From assembly GCF_019774615.1 (NCBI RefSeq), contig NZ_CP081497.1, positions 2,480,001 to 2,544,000 on the forward strand: a DNA stretch of 64,000 nucleotides, read 5' to 3'. Shown in pieces: positions 33,854 to 42,954 of the stretch; the first letter of the stretch is position 1, and each line of letters starts with the position of its first letter. The DNA comes from Streptomyces sp. BHT-5-2 (GTDB lineage: Bacteria; Actinomycetota; Actinomycetes; Streptomycetales; Streptomycetaceae). The position numbers and the translations under genes are program-made. The notes below the pieces were generated by a model, which saw only the letters and a program-made list of their open reading frames with translations, was not told the origin of the DNA and made no database searches.

Positions 33854-34939
33854 ATGACCGCTGAGATCGATGAGAACGAGGCCGGTGTGCACGAGCGGCT
33901 CGCCGGATACCGGGACCGCTTCAACGGGCTGTTCGCGGACTACTTCGACTCGGTCGCCGAACAGGGGCCTGCGGGCAACTCGTTCGTGCCCGAGGCGTTG
34001 GAACTGGTGCGGGACATGTCCCTGCGGGGCGGGAAGCGGCTGCGGGTCGCGCTGCTCTACGAGGCGGCGCGACTGGTGACTCCCGATGCCGTGCCCGGGC
34101 TGGACGAGGCCGCGCTCAGCATCGAGTTGTTGCAGACGCACGGGCTGATCCACGACGACATCATCGACGACTCCCCGGTGCGCCGGGGAGCGCCGTCGGT
34201 GTACTACGCCTACCGCGAGCGGTTCCCCGACCGTCCGCAGACGGCGTTGGGTCTGGCCGTCCTGGCCGGGGACCTGGCCGCGTTCCTCTCGGTCCAGGTG
34301 CTGCTGACCGCCCCGGTGCCCCGCGACCTGCGGCAGGCGCTGGCGGCCGTGCAGGCGACGGCGGGCGCGGACACGGTCCGCGGGCAGTTCCTCGACCTGG
34401 AGCGCGACTTCGGCCCGATGCCCGACCGTGCGGCGCTGGACACCGTGTCCGAGTACAAGAGCGCCCGGTACTCGGTGCTGGCCCCGTTGCAGCTGGGGCT
34501 GCTGGCGGCCGGCGCAGACGTCGCCGCTCATGAGAAGGAACTGGCCCGGTACGCGCGACTGCTCGGCGTGAGCGGGCAGCTGCGCGACGACTACCTCGAC
34601 CTGTTCGCGGACGCAGACACGGTCGGCAAGCCGGCCGGATCGGATCTGCGCGAGGGCCGCCGCAGCTACGCGGTATGCGCGCTGCTGGCGGCGACGAGCG
34701 GCACGGAGCGGGCGGTCGTGGAGTCGGCGCTCGCCGGTCCGGGCTGCCCACCGCAGACCGTCGAACGGGTGCAGGACATCGCCCGGAGCCACGGCGTCGA
34801 CAAGCAGCTGCTCGCCGAGATCCGCCAGGGTGCCGAGGAAGCGGCGGCCGTCGCGGCCACCTGGCGCGGGCGGTGGCGGGACGAAGCCGTCGAGTTCTTC
34901 GAGCAGCTGCCACTGTGGGGCGTGCTGCGCGCCCAGTGA
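33854..34939 (+). CDS. Polyprenyl diphosphate synthase
   Basis: A 361-residue trans-isoprenyl diphosphate synthase. The first aspartate-rich motif is HDDIIDDSPVRRG (Asp101-Asp106), preceded by GGKRLRVALL, and the second is QLRDDYLDLFAD near residue 238. It condenses isopentenyl diphosphate with an allylic diphosphate to C15-C30 products. The chain length is set by residues before the first motif (ELLQTHGLIH), which do not obviously block growth. ATG 33854 follows AGGAGA. No terpene cyclase is adjacent, so its pathway is unclear. Confidence 0.9.
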   Translation: MTAEIDENEAGVHERLAGYRDRFNGLFADYFDSVAEQGPAGNSFVPEALELVRDMSLRGGKRLRVALLYEAARLVTPDAVPGLDEAALSIELLQTHGLIHDDIIDDSPVRRGAPSVYYAYRERFPDRPQTALGLAVLAGDLAAFLSVQVLLTAPVPRDLRQALAAVQATAGADTVRGQFLDLERDFGPMPDRAALDTVSEYKSARYSVLAPLQLGLLAAGADVAAHEKELARYARLLGVSGQLRDDYLDLFADADTVGKPAGSDLREGRRSYAVCALLAATSGTERAVVESALAGPGCPPQTVERVQDIARSHGVDKQLLAEIRQGAEEAAAVAATWRGRWRDEAVEFFEQLPLWGVLRAQ

Positions 34940-35038
34940 CCTCCCGTGTGGGGCCACGCCGGTGCGCTGTGCCTGGCAACGTCCACCGGGTTGCGTAACT
35001 GCTGGATGGAGTCTTGGCCGGTCTTGTAGCGTCACGAT

Positions 35039-35530
35039 ATGAGTGATGACGGCGGGACTCGGATCCGGTTAGCGGAGCAGGCGGATGCTGCCGTGATCGC
35101 GCGCATCCACATGGCCTCTCGGTCGGCGACCATGCCCTATCTGCCTCCGCAGAAGCGCAGTCACGAGCAGGTGACCCGGTGGTTCCGGGACGTCGTGCTC
35201 AAGCAGTGCCGCACCTGGGTCGCAGTGCGTGATGCGGAGATCATCGGCTATGCGGCCCTTGACGGTGACGTGCTCGAACACCTCTATCTGTGCCCGGACG
35301 TCCGTCGGCAGGGCATCGGCACGCTACTCCTCGACGAGGCCAGGCGGCACAGCCCTGACGGGATGTCCCTGCACGTCTTCCAGCAGAACACCGATGCCCG
35401 TGCGTTCTACGAACGCCGCGGTTTCACCGTCGTCGACACCAACGACGGCGATCGCAACATGGAGAACCTGCCCGACATGACCCTCCGCTGGGCACCGAAC
35501 CGTGCGGTGGTCCAGTCGCACCCGCTATGA
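35039..35530 (+). CDS. GNAT N-acetyltransferase
   Basis: A 163-residue GNAT protein. IRLAEQADAAVIARIHMAS starts the fold, EHLYLCPDVRRQGIGTLLLDEA carries the acetyl-CoA pyrophosphate loop R-x-x-G-x-G/A, and NTDARAFYERRGFTVVD is the C-terminal motif. It transfers acetyl to an unknown amine. ATG 35039 has no strong ribosome site. It lies 33 bases before the nitrilase-family gene, perhaps as an operon. Confidence 0.88.
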   Translation: MSDDGGTRIRLAEQADAAVIARIHMASRSATMPYLPPQKRSHEQVTRWFRDVVLKQCRTWVAVRDAEIIGYAALDGDVLEHLYLCPDVRRQGIGTLLLDEARRHSPDGMSLHVFQQNTDARAFYERRGFTVVDTNDGDRNMENLPDMTLRWAPNRAVVQSHPL

Positions 35531-35563
35531 GTGACGGGGTTCCGGCATGCCATGCTCGGCCGT

Positions 35564-36271
35564 ATGAAGATCGCTACGACCCAGCTCACCTGCGTCCCGG
35601 CCGACATATCCGCCAACGTTCGGCAGATGGTCGCCCTCGCCGGCGAGGCCCGTGTGCAGGATGCCGAGCTGGTGGTGTTCCCCGAGCTGGCGCTGACCGG
35701 GTACGAGCTCGAAGCCCTGAGCGCCGATCCGGGCCTGTGGGTGGACGCAGACGATCCGCGCCTGGACGCTGTCCGGGGGAGTGGTATCGCCACCGTCGTC
35801 AACTGCGCGGTCGACACGGGCGGAGCGCGTCCCGCTATCGAGACGCTGGTCTACGGAGCCGACGGTGAGCTGATCACCAGCTACCGGAAGCAACACCTGT
35901 ACGAGCAGGAGCAGAGCGTGTTCGCGGCCGGGCAGCGGGACGGGCGATTCGAGCTCGGCGGACTGCGGTTCGCTCTGGCCACGTGCTACGACAACCACTT
36001 CTCCGAGCTCACCTGCCGCAGTGCCGCCGACGGCTGCCAGGTGCACCTGGCCAGCTCGCTGTACGGCACCGGCGGCGGGGTCGAGGAACGTGCAACGGTC
36101 TACCCGGGCATCGCCGAGGAAGCGAACCTGTACGTCGTACTGGCAAACCACGTCGGCCCGGCGGGTGTCTGGACCGGCTGCGGTGGTTCCGCGCTGTGGG
36201 CTCCGGGCGGTGCCCTTCTGGCGGAGGCCGATGCCGACCGGGCCATGGTGGTCACCGCCGAGGTCGGATAG
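35564..36271 (+). CDS. Carbon-nitrogen hydrolase (nitrilase superfamily)
   Basis: A 235-residue nitrilase-superfamily amidase with the full triad: Glu41 (VVFPELALTGYE), Lys109 (YRKQHLYE) and Cys141 (ATCYDNHF). It hydrolyses a C-N amide or nitrile bond by a cysteine thioester. I chose ATG 35564 (MKIATTQL is the conserved start) over upstream ATGs at 35531 and 35552. No strong ribosome site is visible. The GNAT gene just upstream may be co-transcribed. Confidence 0.88.
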   Translation: MKIATTQLTCVPADISANVRQMVALAGEARVQDAELVVFPELALTGYELEALSADPGLWVDADDPRLDAVRGSGIATVVNCAVDTGGARPAIETLVYGADGELITSYRKQHLYEQEQSVFAAGQRDGRFELGGLRFALATCYDNHFSELTCRSAADGCQVHLASSLYGTGGGVEERATVYPGIAEEANLYVVLANHVGPAGVWTGCGGSALWAPGGALLAEADADRAMVVTAEVG

Positions 36272-36572
36272 GCCGCCGGGGATCAACGGCGGAGCCGGAC
36301 GAGGAGCGCCGCCGCGGTGACGGTACCGGGGCCTCGCGTTCGGAACGCGCGTCCTATCCATGCCCCTCTCGAACCGGGTGCAGTCCACGCACTGCTCCCA
36401 CGTGTCGGGCAAGAACGGACAGTCGGCGGCCGCCCTCCGCAGCAACGTGGCTCTTGCTTGTCAGCCACCGCGGGAGCGGCCGAGGGCGGCCTCATCCGGC
36501 GCGACGACTGCATCTCCTGCTGATCGCCCCATGCAGGCATGGCTGCCGACGCGTGGATGTCGGCTTCCGGTT
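36272..36572. other. Intergenic region, nothing recognised
   Basis: About 300 bases between convergent genes (nitrilase-family plus, ALF-repeat minus). Neither strand shows an assignable protein. No clear terminator hairpin was found by eye. Confidence 0.35.
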
Positions 36573-37385
36573 TCAGTTCTCCGTGGAGGTGCGGCGGCGG
36601 GAGGCGAGGATCAGGCCGGCGCCGGTGGTGAGGGCGATGGCGGTGCCGCCGATCGCCCACGGGGTGGCGGGGCCGGCGCCCGAGGCGGCGAGCTGGGCGC
36701 CGGTGTTCCGGGCCGGCTTGGCGGTGTCCTGGCCGGGCGCGACGGCCGGCTTGGCGTCGGGGCCGCGGTCGCCGGCGTTGTGCGGGTGCTGCTCGCCGGT
36801 GGCGGGCTTGTTCGCCTCGCCGTGCTTGCCCTCGGTGCTGGGCGCGGGCTTGTTCTTGGCAGCGTCCTTGGCCGCTTCCTCGGCTGCGTCCTTGGCCGCT
36901 TGCTCGGCGAACCTCTTCGCATCGGCCTTGTCCTTGGCGCGGGCCTCGTACTGGCCGACCTCCAGGAAGTGGCGGATGTCCTCCATGGTGCCGTCCATCG
37001 CCTTGCTGGCAGCTTCCTTCACCTTGGGGCCGCCGTTGTGGAGGATCCGCATGGTCCGAACCCGGTCGTCGTCGTCTTGGGCCTGCTGCCGGCCGACCTC
37101 AAGGAAGCGCACCCGGTCCTCGGGAGTGCCGTTGAGTGCCGCCTCGGCAGCCTCCCGGACGCCGCGGCCGGAGTTCCGGTCGGAAAGGATATTGAGGATG
37201 GCGAAGCGGTTGTTCTCGTCGGCCTTCGCGTTCCCCTGGGTGTCCGGCTTGGCGTTCGGCGTCGCGTCAGGGGTGGAGCTGGCCGGCGACGTAGCGGTTT
37301 CAGCGGCGACCGCCGGAGAGGCGAACAGGACGGCAGGCGCTATCGCGGCAGCCGCGACGACAGACGAAATACGGGACAGCTTCAC
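36573..37385 (-). CDS. ALF-repeat surface protein with sortase-like C-terminus
   Basis: A 270-residue exported protein. A signal peptide (LSRISSVVAAAAIAPAVLFA, AVAAE cleavage) is followed by two to three ALF repeats, with REAAEAALNGTPEDRVRFLEVGRQQ then REAAS-like KEAASKAMDGTMEDIRHFLEVGQ. An Ala/Lys/Pro-rich stalk comes next, and the end is LAASG, a hydrophobic helix and SRRR. LAASG resembles the LAXTG signal of class E sortases with Ser for Thr. GTG 37385 follows GAGGG. The protein probably sits on the cell wall; function unknown. Confidence 0.75.
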   Translation of the reverse strand: MKLSRISSVVAAAAIAPAVLFASPAVAAETATSPASSTPDATPNAKPDTQGNAKADENNRFAILNILSDRNSGRGVREAAEAALNGTPEDRVRFLEVGRQQAQDDDDRVRTMRILHNGGPKVKEAASKAMDGTMEDIRHFLEVGQYEARAKDKADAKRFAEQAAKDAAEEAAKDAAKNKPAPSTEGKHGEANKPATGEQHPHNAGDRGPDAKPAVAPGQDTAKPARNTGAQLAASGAGPATPWAIGGTAIALTTGAGLILASRRRTSTEN

Positions 37386-37775
37386 GCGTACCCTCACTTT
37401 CTCGGGAAAGTAGTAGTAAATATCTTGCAAACTATAAATGGGTGAGAATTTCCGCTGTAAGGGGGGTGGCGCCGCCCTGCTGCTGCCCCAGTCGCTGGGC
37501 CGATCCGGACTTCCACGACAGCAGGCGGAACCGCCCCAGCCCCCGCATGGACCTGTGCAAGAAGCCACGTGGACAGGGGAAACGCAACTTCGACATGGCC
37601 CGCAGGAGCAGCTACCTTCACCTGGACTTCGGCAATCGCCCACGGTCGCCCAGGAGTTCCTTCAGGCTCAGCCACCCGCGACGGGATGACTCGGTCACGT
37701 CCCACGAACCCTCACCCCCGTGTCCAAGCCACCGAACCGGATCCACACCAGGCACCCCCAACCAGGGAGAGACGC
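37386..37775. other. Intergenic region between divergent genes
   Basis: About 390 bases. A relatively AT-rich patch at 37405-37445 just upstream of the ALF gene probably holds its promoter. No gene is recognised; the frames here look like shadows. Confidence 0.4.
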
Positions 37776-38333
37776 ATGCCCCATCTTGCGCTGTACACAT
37801 TCGGCGTCCTGAAGTCACCTCTCGCCGATCCCACACCTCTCACACGCGAACTCCACGACAGCGGCGCGGCCATCTACCCGAAGATCAGCCAGCATCCCGG
37901 ATACCTCGCTCGTGCCGAAGCGGCAGACCGCAACCGGGGCACACACTTCGACTTGGACTGGGGTGCCTGGGGAGAGTTCGCCGTACCGACGTGGTACGAC
38001 AAGGGCCGCACTGTGGAGACCATCGCCCTGGACGCGACCCTCTCGCTCTGGACCGACCTGCGCCCCGCCTTCGACGCCATCTACAGCGGTCTGCACCGTG
38101 CGGCGCTGAACAGGCGTTACGACTGGTTCGAGAGGACAGGACGCCCGAGTTACGTGCTCTGGTGGGTCTCCGACGACGTGATACCCACCTGGCAGGACGG
38201 GGTCTCCAGGCTGGAGTACCTCCACGACCACGGCTCCGCGCCGCACGCCTTCACCTTCCACCACTCGTTCGCCCCGGACGGGACTCCGACCAGGGGCAAA
38301 GACATCGGGCCGAAGAGCGACCAGGTTCGCTGA
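37776..38333 (+). CDS. DUF3291 protein
   Basis: A 185-residue single-domain protein with the DUF3291 pattern: ALYTFGVLKSPLADP, then PGYLARAE, WYDKGRTVETIALDATLSLWTDL and RRYDWFERTGRPSYVLWWV..GVSRLEYLHDHG. The fold is an antibiotic-monooxygenase-like ferredoxin barrel. Function is unknown; relatives occur near biosynthetic genes. ATG 37776 is preceded by AGGGAGAG. A strong hairpin follows at 38401-38441. Confidence 0.8.
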   Translation: MPHLALYTFGVLKSPLADPTPLTRELHDSGAAIYPKISQHPGYLARAEAADRNRGTHFDLDWGAWGEFAVPTWYDKGRTVETIALDATLSLWTDLRPAFDAIYSGLHRAALNRRYDWFERTGRPSYVLWWVSDDVIPTWQDGVSRLEYLHDHGSAPHAFTFHHSFAPDGTPTRGKDIGPKSDQVR

Positions 38334-38400
38334 CAAGGAAGCCTGAACGACTGGGTTCGCTGTCAAACGCCCGATTGAAGGACGGCGAACAGCAACGGCC

Positions 38401-38441
38401 TGGCTTTGTTCACGAGCACCCGGTTCTCGTGGACAAAGCCA
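38401..38441. terminator. Bidirectional hairpin terminator
   Basis: TGGCTTTGTTCACGAG (38401-38416) and CTCGTGGACAAAGCCA (38426-38441) form a 16-bp stem with one G-T pair and a nine-base loop. It lies between the convergent DUF3291 gene and kinase remnant. Confidence 0.75.
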
Positions 38442-38499
38442 ACCGGCTCCGACTCCCCGGCGGGTTCTCTGGACTTCAGGGGTCGCGCACATATGTGGC

Positions 38500-39030
38500 T
38501 CAAGGTGCCGATGCAGTAGGGGCGTTGTACAGGTCGACCATCGTGCGTACGGGAGGCGGCAGCCAGTCTTCGGATGACGAGTCGTTCCGGGAGAGCTGTT
38601 CGAGTACCTCGGTGGACGTCGGGCGACTGTTCGGGTCGTGATCGAGGCACCGGGTGATGATGCCGACGAAGCGAGACGGCAACAGACCGAGGGCGGACTC
38701 CAGGGATTCACCGTCCGTGAGCGGCCTGGCTCCGGTGGCGTGGCAGAGCACCATGCCAAAGGCGTAGAGGTCTGTGGCGTGCGTGATCGATGCGCCGGTG
38801 AGCTGTTCCGGGGCGAGGAACCCCTGTGTGCCGACGACGTGGTGGGTGCGGGTGAGTGCGGTGCTGTCGAGAGTTCGGGCGATGCCGAAGTCGATGACGC
38901 GAGGACCCGTACCGGAGATGATGATGTTGCTGGGTTTGAGGTCGCGGTGGATGATGCCGCAGGCATGGATGCGCTCGAGCGCTTCGGCGACGCCGACGGC
39001 AAGGGTATGAAGGGTTCTTGTGGGCAGGGC
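38500..39030 (-). pseudogene. N-terminally truncated Ser/Thr protein kinase
   Basis: One open frame encodes the second half of a Hanks-type kinase: EALERIHACGIIHRDLKPSN (catalytic loop), RVIDFGIARTLDS (DFG), GTQGFLAPEQLTG (APE), DLYAFGMVL, and a C-terminal lobe ending CLDHDPNSRPTSTEVLEQL. The glycine loop, Lys and C-helix are absent; the 5' side is joined to an SPFH gene remnant. Without the ATP-binding lobe it cannot be active. Confidence 0.8.
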
Positions 39031-39365
39031 GCTGCCCGGGAGACTCGTCGAGGGCGCCGCCCAGGGTCGCGTTGATCTCCTCGCGGGAGGTGAGGGTCCG
39101 GTCCAGGCTCATGGCGCCGACGATGCCGCGCAGCGTGGTGACGGTGAGCTGCTCGATCGCCTGGACGTAGCCGGCGACTTCGTAGGTCGCGGCGCAGGCG
39201 TCCGTCACGCTGGTAACAGATGACAGTGTCGATGTTCACGACCAGGTTGTCCTGGGCGATCACCGGCTGCGGCGGGAAGGGAACCACCTGCTCACGGAGG
39301 TCGATGCGGTCGCCGACCTTGTCGACGAACACCAGAACGGTCAGGACGATCAAGATCGGTTCCAC
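39030..39365 (-). pseudogene. Decayed SPFH/Band-7 (stomatin-like) gene fused to kinase remnant
   Basis: A GTG at 39365 with GGGGAG upstream opens EPILIVLTVLVF, the membrane anchor, then jumps (about 40 residues lost) to DRIDLREQVVPFPPQPVIAQDNLVV and DTVICYQ. After a frameshift it continues DACAATYEVAGYVQAIEQLTVTTLRGIVG...LTSREEINATL. It ends at GGALDESPG and merges into the kinase piece. An intact protein would be about 300 residues. Confidence 0.75.
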
Positions 39366-39808
39366 GGCGGCTCCCCTGCCCCTCGACCGTCCTCGCACTG
39401 GCGTCAGACAGTGCCGGGCAGGAGTCTTCCAGAACCACCGCACAAGTGGGCTTGAGTTGACGGACATCAGGCCGGGTGCTCGCCCAACGGCGGGTTCTGA
39501 GCGGGTTGTTGGTGATGGTGTGGGACAGGTCTAGCGCACGTGATGGTCGGTCACCAGCATCACGTCCGCCGTCGCGGGTCGTGGGCGCGAAGGGCCCGCT
39601 GACGAGCGGTGCCGACCGGATCGGCCGGGCCGGCGACAGTCATCCACTACCACAGGTCAGAAGGGTGACGAGGCGAAGCTGATCCGGATCCTTCGCCATC
39701 CTTGCGCGACGCCCTGGCTCACCTCGGTGCGGAGTCGAGCCGGTGGCCGCACGGAGCCCACTGGCGATCGTCCGGCCTGGAATGACGCACCTTGACGGCG
39801 CGAGTGGA
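39366..39808. other. Intergenic region downstream of the linaridin-like operon
   Basis: About 440 bases with no assignable gene on either strand. It separates the SPFH/kinase relic from the linE stop. No obvious terminator was seen by eye. Confidence 0.35.
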
Positions 39809-41257
39809 TCAAGGCGCGAGCGAGGGGGCTTCGCGGATGCCGAATTCGCGGCGCAGTGCCGAGCGGGCCGCGAGGTAGCCGCACATGCCGTGCACGCCGG
39901 GGCCGGGGGGAGTGGCGGCGGAACACAGGTAGAGACCGCGGAGCGGAGTGCGGTACGGGTCGGTCTGGGGGACGGGACGGGCCAGGCTCTGCTTGAGCGT
40001 CATCGCTCCTGCACCGATGTCCCCGCCCACGTAGTTGGGGTTGTACTTCTCGTAGGCGGCGCCGGTGATACTGCGGTGGGCCAGGATGGTGTCGGTGAAT
40101 CCAGGGGCGTACCGCTCGATCTGGCCCCGGATCAGGTCGTAGGGATCGGTGGTGCTGCCGTGCGGCAGGTGCGCGTACGCCCATATCGGGCGCTTCCCGC
40201 GGTGTGCTCTGCCGGGATCGGCGACCGCCGGGTCGACGAGCAGGACGAACGGTTCGCCGGTGGCGACGCCGCGGGCGGTGAGGGTCTCCTGCCGGAAGAT
40301 GCCGTCCTGGGTGCCGCCGAGGTGCACGGTTGGGGCCTTGGCGGTCTCCGGGGCGGCCCACGGAACGGGGCCGGATACGAGGAAGTCGACCTTGGCGGCG
40401 GCGGGCCCGTAGCGGAACCGCGCCAGCCGGGCGCGGTAGCGGGCCGGCAGCCGGTCACCTGCGAGCTGCAGCAGACCCTTGGGTGCGACGTCGAGCAACA
40501 CGGCCTGGGCGGGCGGTAGTTCACGCAGGTCCACGATGTGCCGGCCGGTGTGGAACACCCCGCCGTGGGCGGTGATGTCGGCAGCGAGGGCATCGGCGAT
40601 CCGTGCGCTGCCACCGCGCGGGAGCGGCCAGCCGGTGGTGTGTGCCAGATGGCCCAGGAGCAGGGCGACGGTGGCGCCGGCCAGGGTGGGGAGCCGGCCG
40701 ACCGCGTGGGCTGCGACGCCGGCGAGGAGGGCGCGGGCGGGTTCGTCGGTGAACTGGCGGGTGGCCAGCGGGGTGCCGTGCGCGAGGAGGCGGGGCGCGA
40801 GACGGAGCGCGGTCGCCGCCGCTCCCGGCAGGGCCCGTGGCCCGGAGAGGATCAGATCGACCAACTCGCCGCTGTGGTCGAGCAGTGGCCGCATGAGGGA
40901 CCGCCAGCGGGTCCCGTCCGGGCCGAGTGCCGCGCAGGTGCGTTCGACGTCGTGGTAGGCGATGGCGCTGCGGCCGCCGGGGAGGGGGTGGGCGTAGCCG
41001 GCCTCGGCACGCAGGAGGTCCACGTCCCGGCCGGTCAGGTCGAACTCGGTGAAGAAGGGGGATGCGGCGGCCATCGGGTGCACCGCGGCACAGATGTCGT
41101 GGTGGATGTCGCTGTCGAAGAGGGGCTCGGTGCGCAGCCCGCCGCCGATGGTGCCGTGTGCTTCGTACAGCTCCACCCTGAGTCCGGCGCGGGCGAGGGT
41201 CACGCCTGCCGCGAGCCCGTTGGGGCCGGTGCCCACGATGATGGCGTCGGGTGTCAT
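39809..41257 (-). CDS. Phytoene-desaturase-like FAD oxidoreductase (LinE-like)
   Basis: A 482-residue flavoprotein of the phytoene dehydrogenase/CrtI class: AIIVGTGPNGLAAGVTLARAG (residues 5-25) with VELYEAHGTIGGGLRTE binds FAD, and LYLCSAATPPGPGVHGMCGYLAAR is the C-terminal FAD motif. There is no carotenoid partner. Similar oxidoreductases (LinE) occur in linaridin RiPP clusters, where the modification they make is not settled. ATG 41257 overlaps the ABC gene stop by four bases. It is the last gene of the operon. Confidence 0.85.
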   Translation of the reverse strand: MTPDAIIVGTGPNGLAAGVTLARAGLRVELYEAHGTIGGGLRTEPLFDSDIHHDICAAVHPMAAASPFFTEFDLTGRDVDLLRAEAGYAHPLPGGRSAIAYHDVERTCAALGPDGTRWRSLMRPLLDHSGELVDLILSGPRALPGAAATALRLAPRLLAHGTPLATRQFTDEPARALLAGVAAHAVGRLPTLAGATVALLLGHLAHTTGWPLPRGGSARIADALAADITAHGGVFHTGRHIVDLRELPPAQAVLLDVAPKGLLQLAGDRLPARYRARLARFRYGPAAAKVDFLVSGPVPWAAPETAKAPTVHLGGTQDGIFRQETLTARGVATGEPFVLLVDPAVADPGRAHRGKRPIWAYAHLPHGSTTDPYDLIRGQIERYAPGFTDTILAHRSITGAAYEKYNPNYVGGDIGAGAMTLKQSLARPVPQTDPYRTPLRGLYLCSAATPPGPGVHGMCGYLAARSALRREFGIREAPSLAP

Positions 41258-42954
41258 GCCGGGGCCTCCTGGACTTCGGCGAGTCTGCGGTAGAGGCCGT
41301 TGCCCGCGTGGAGTTCGGCGTGGGTGCCGCTGGCCTGCACGCTGCCGCCGTCCAGGACAATGATCTTCTCGGCCTGGGAGATGGTGGAGAAGCGGTGGGC
41401 GATGGCGACGACGGCGCAGTGGCGGGCGATGATGTCGATGCTGTCGCGCAGCGCCGCCTCCGATTCCCCGTCGAGACTGGCGGTCGCTTCGTCCAGCAGG
41501 ACGATCCTGGGCCGTTGCAGCAGTGCACGGGCGATGGCCAGGCGCTGGCGCTGCCCGCCGGACAGGCCCGCGCCGCGTTCGCCGAGCTCGGTGTCCAGGC
41601 CGTCGGGAAGGGCCGCGATCACGTCGGTGAGATGGGCCTTGTCGAGGGCGTCGGCGATCTCGCGGGCGGTGGCGTCGGGGGCGGCGTAGGTCAGGTTCTC
41701 GCGTACGGTGCCGCGCAGCAGGGTGTGGTCCTGGTCGACGTAACCGACGAGGGAGCGCAGCCGGCCGAGCGGCAGGGAGGCGATGTCGATGCCGCCCATG
41801 CGGATGGTGCCGGACGTCGGCGCGTAAAGGCGCTCGATCAGTTGGAACACCGTGCTCTTGCCCGCGCCGGAGGGGCCGACGACGGCGGTGAGTCCGCGCT
41901 CGGGGACGGTGAAGGACACGCTGTCGAGGACGGTGGTGTCGCTGCCCGGGTAGGCGAAGGACACCTTCTCGAAGCTGATGCGGTGCCCGTCGAGGGCCAT
42001 GTCGGAGCCGGGGCCGGTGTCCTCCTGGTCGAGCGTGCCGAGCTCGGCGATCCGGTCGATGGAGGCCCTGCCCTGCTGGAACTGGGCGACGGACATGAAC
42101 AGCATCACCAGCGGGGACACCAGGTAGAAGAGGTACATCATGAAGGCCGTCAGGTCGGCGGGTGCCATGTCGCCGGTGGCGACACGCGCCATGCCCCAGG
42201 CGATGACGACGGTCAGCGCGATCTGCGTGCCCACGTTCATGGCCGGGGTGAGCATCGCCGACAGGGCGGAGACCCGGATGCCGGAGCGCCGGGCCTGCCG
42301 GGCGAGGGCGGAGACGTGGTCGCTCTCGCGCCCCTCCGCGCGTGACGCCTTGACGGTCGGCAGGGCTCCCAGGACCCGCAGGAGGGCGGAGCCGAAGGCA
42401 CTGGTGTCCTCGCGGTTGGTCACCGACACCCGGCGGACCTGGCGGGCGAGGAGCAGGGAGATCACACTCGCGAGGCCGAGACAGCCGAGGGTCGTGACGA
42501 GCAGCAGCGGATCGAGCCGGCCCATCATCGTGATCCCGCCCAGGACCATGAAGGCACTGGTGACGATCTGGGCCAGCGCCTGCGTCAGGCAGACCCGGGC
42601 CAGGGAGGTGTCGGTGACCATCCGGGTGAACACGTCGCCCTGGTCCCAACGGCGGTACGACTGAAGCCTGGAGCGCAGCAGCCGGGCGGCGAGGGTGTGC
42701 CGGATGTCGTAGACGACGTTCTCGCCGGCGCGGCCGATGGCGTAGGCGTGGGCGGTGGCGAGGGCCGCGTCGGTGGCGAACAGGGCGACGGCCAGGAGGA
42801 CGGGTCCGGTCAGCGGCAGATCCGCCGCCACGGACTTGATCATCTCGCCGATGACCAGTGGCTGGGCGAGGGTCGCCGCCGCACCCGCGACGCCGAGGAC
42901 CGTCCCGGTCAGCAGCAGGGCGGCGTGTCCGCGGGCGATCTCCCAGACGTTCAC
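41254..42954 (-). CDS. ABC exporter, fused membrane and ATPase domains (LinT-like)
   Basis: A 566-residue half-transporter. Six membrane helices occupy residues about 1-300. The ATPase follows with Walker A GPSGAGKST (about 360-368), GLSGGQRQRLAIARALLQ near 463, Walker B RIVLLDEATASLDG and the H-loop IAHRFST. No C39 peptidase domain is present at the N-terminus, so it exports but does not cleave a leader. It would dimerise to export the mature peptide. GTG 42954 overlaps the methyltransferase stop (GTGA). Confidence 0.92.
   Translation of the reverse strand: MNVWEIARGHAALLLTGTVLGVAGAAATLAQPLVIGEMIKSVAADLPLTGPVLLAVALFATDAALATAHAYAIGRAGENVVYDIRHTLAARLLRSRLQSYRRWDQGDVFTRMVTDTSLARVCLTQALAQIVTSAFMVLGGITMMGRLDPLLLVTTLGCLGLASVISLLLARQVRRVSVTNREDTSAFGSALLRVLGALPTVKASRAEGRESDHVSALARQARRSGIRVSALSAMLTPAMNVGTQIALTVVIAWGMARVATGDMAPADLTAFMMYLFYLVSPLVMLFMSVAQFQQGRASIDRIAELGTLDQEDTGPGSDMALDGHRISFEKVSFAYPGSDTTVLDSVSFTVPERGLTAVVGPSGAGKSTVFQLIERLYAPTSGTIRMGGIDIASLPLGRLRSLVGYVDQDHTLLRGTVRENLTYAAPDATAREIADALDKAHLTDVIAALPDGLDTELGERGAGLSGGQRQRLAIARALLQRPRIVLLDEATASLDGESEAALRDSIDIIARHCAVVAIAHRFSTISQAEKIIVLDGGSVQASGTHAELHAGNGLYRRLAEVQEAPA

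Noticed and set aside
33854..34939. Polyprenyl synthase as part of a terpene cluster
   Set aside because: No cyclase, squalene synthase or P450 is adjacent; the CrtI-like gene at 39809 belongs to the linaridin-like operon.
39809..41257. Carotenoid desaturase call for the CrtI-like gene
   Set aside because: No phytoene synthase or cyclase nearby and it is translationally coupled to RiPP genes.
39809..42649. A single 946-residue open frame spanning linE and part of linT
   Set aside because: Only the part after 41257 reads as a real protein; the upstream part is the shadow of the ABC transporter in another frame.
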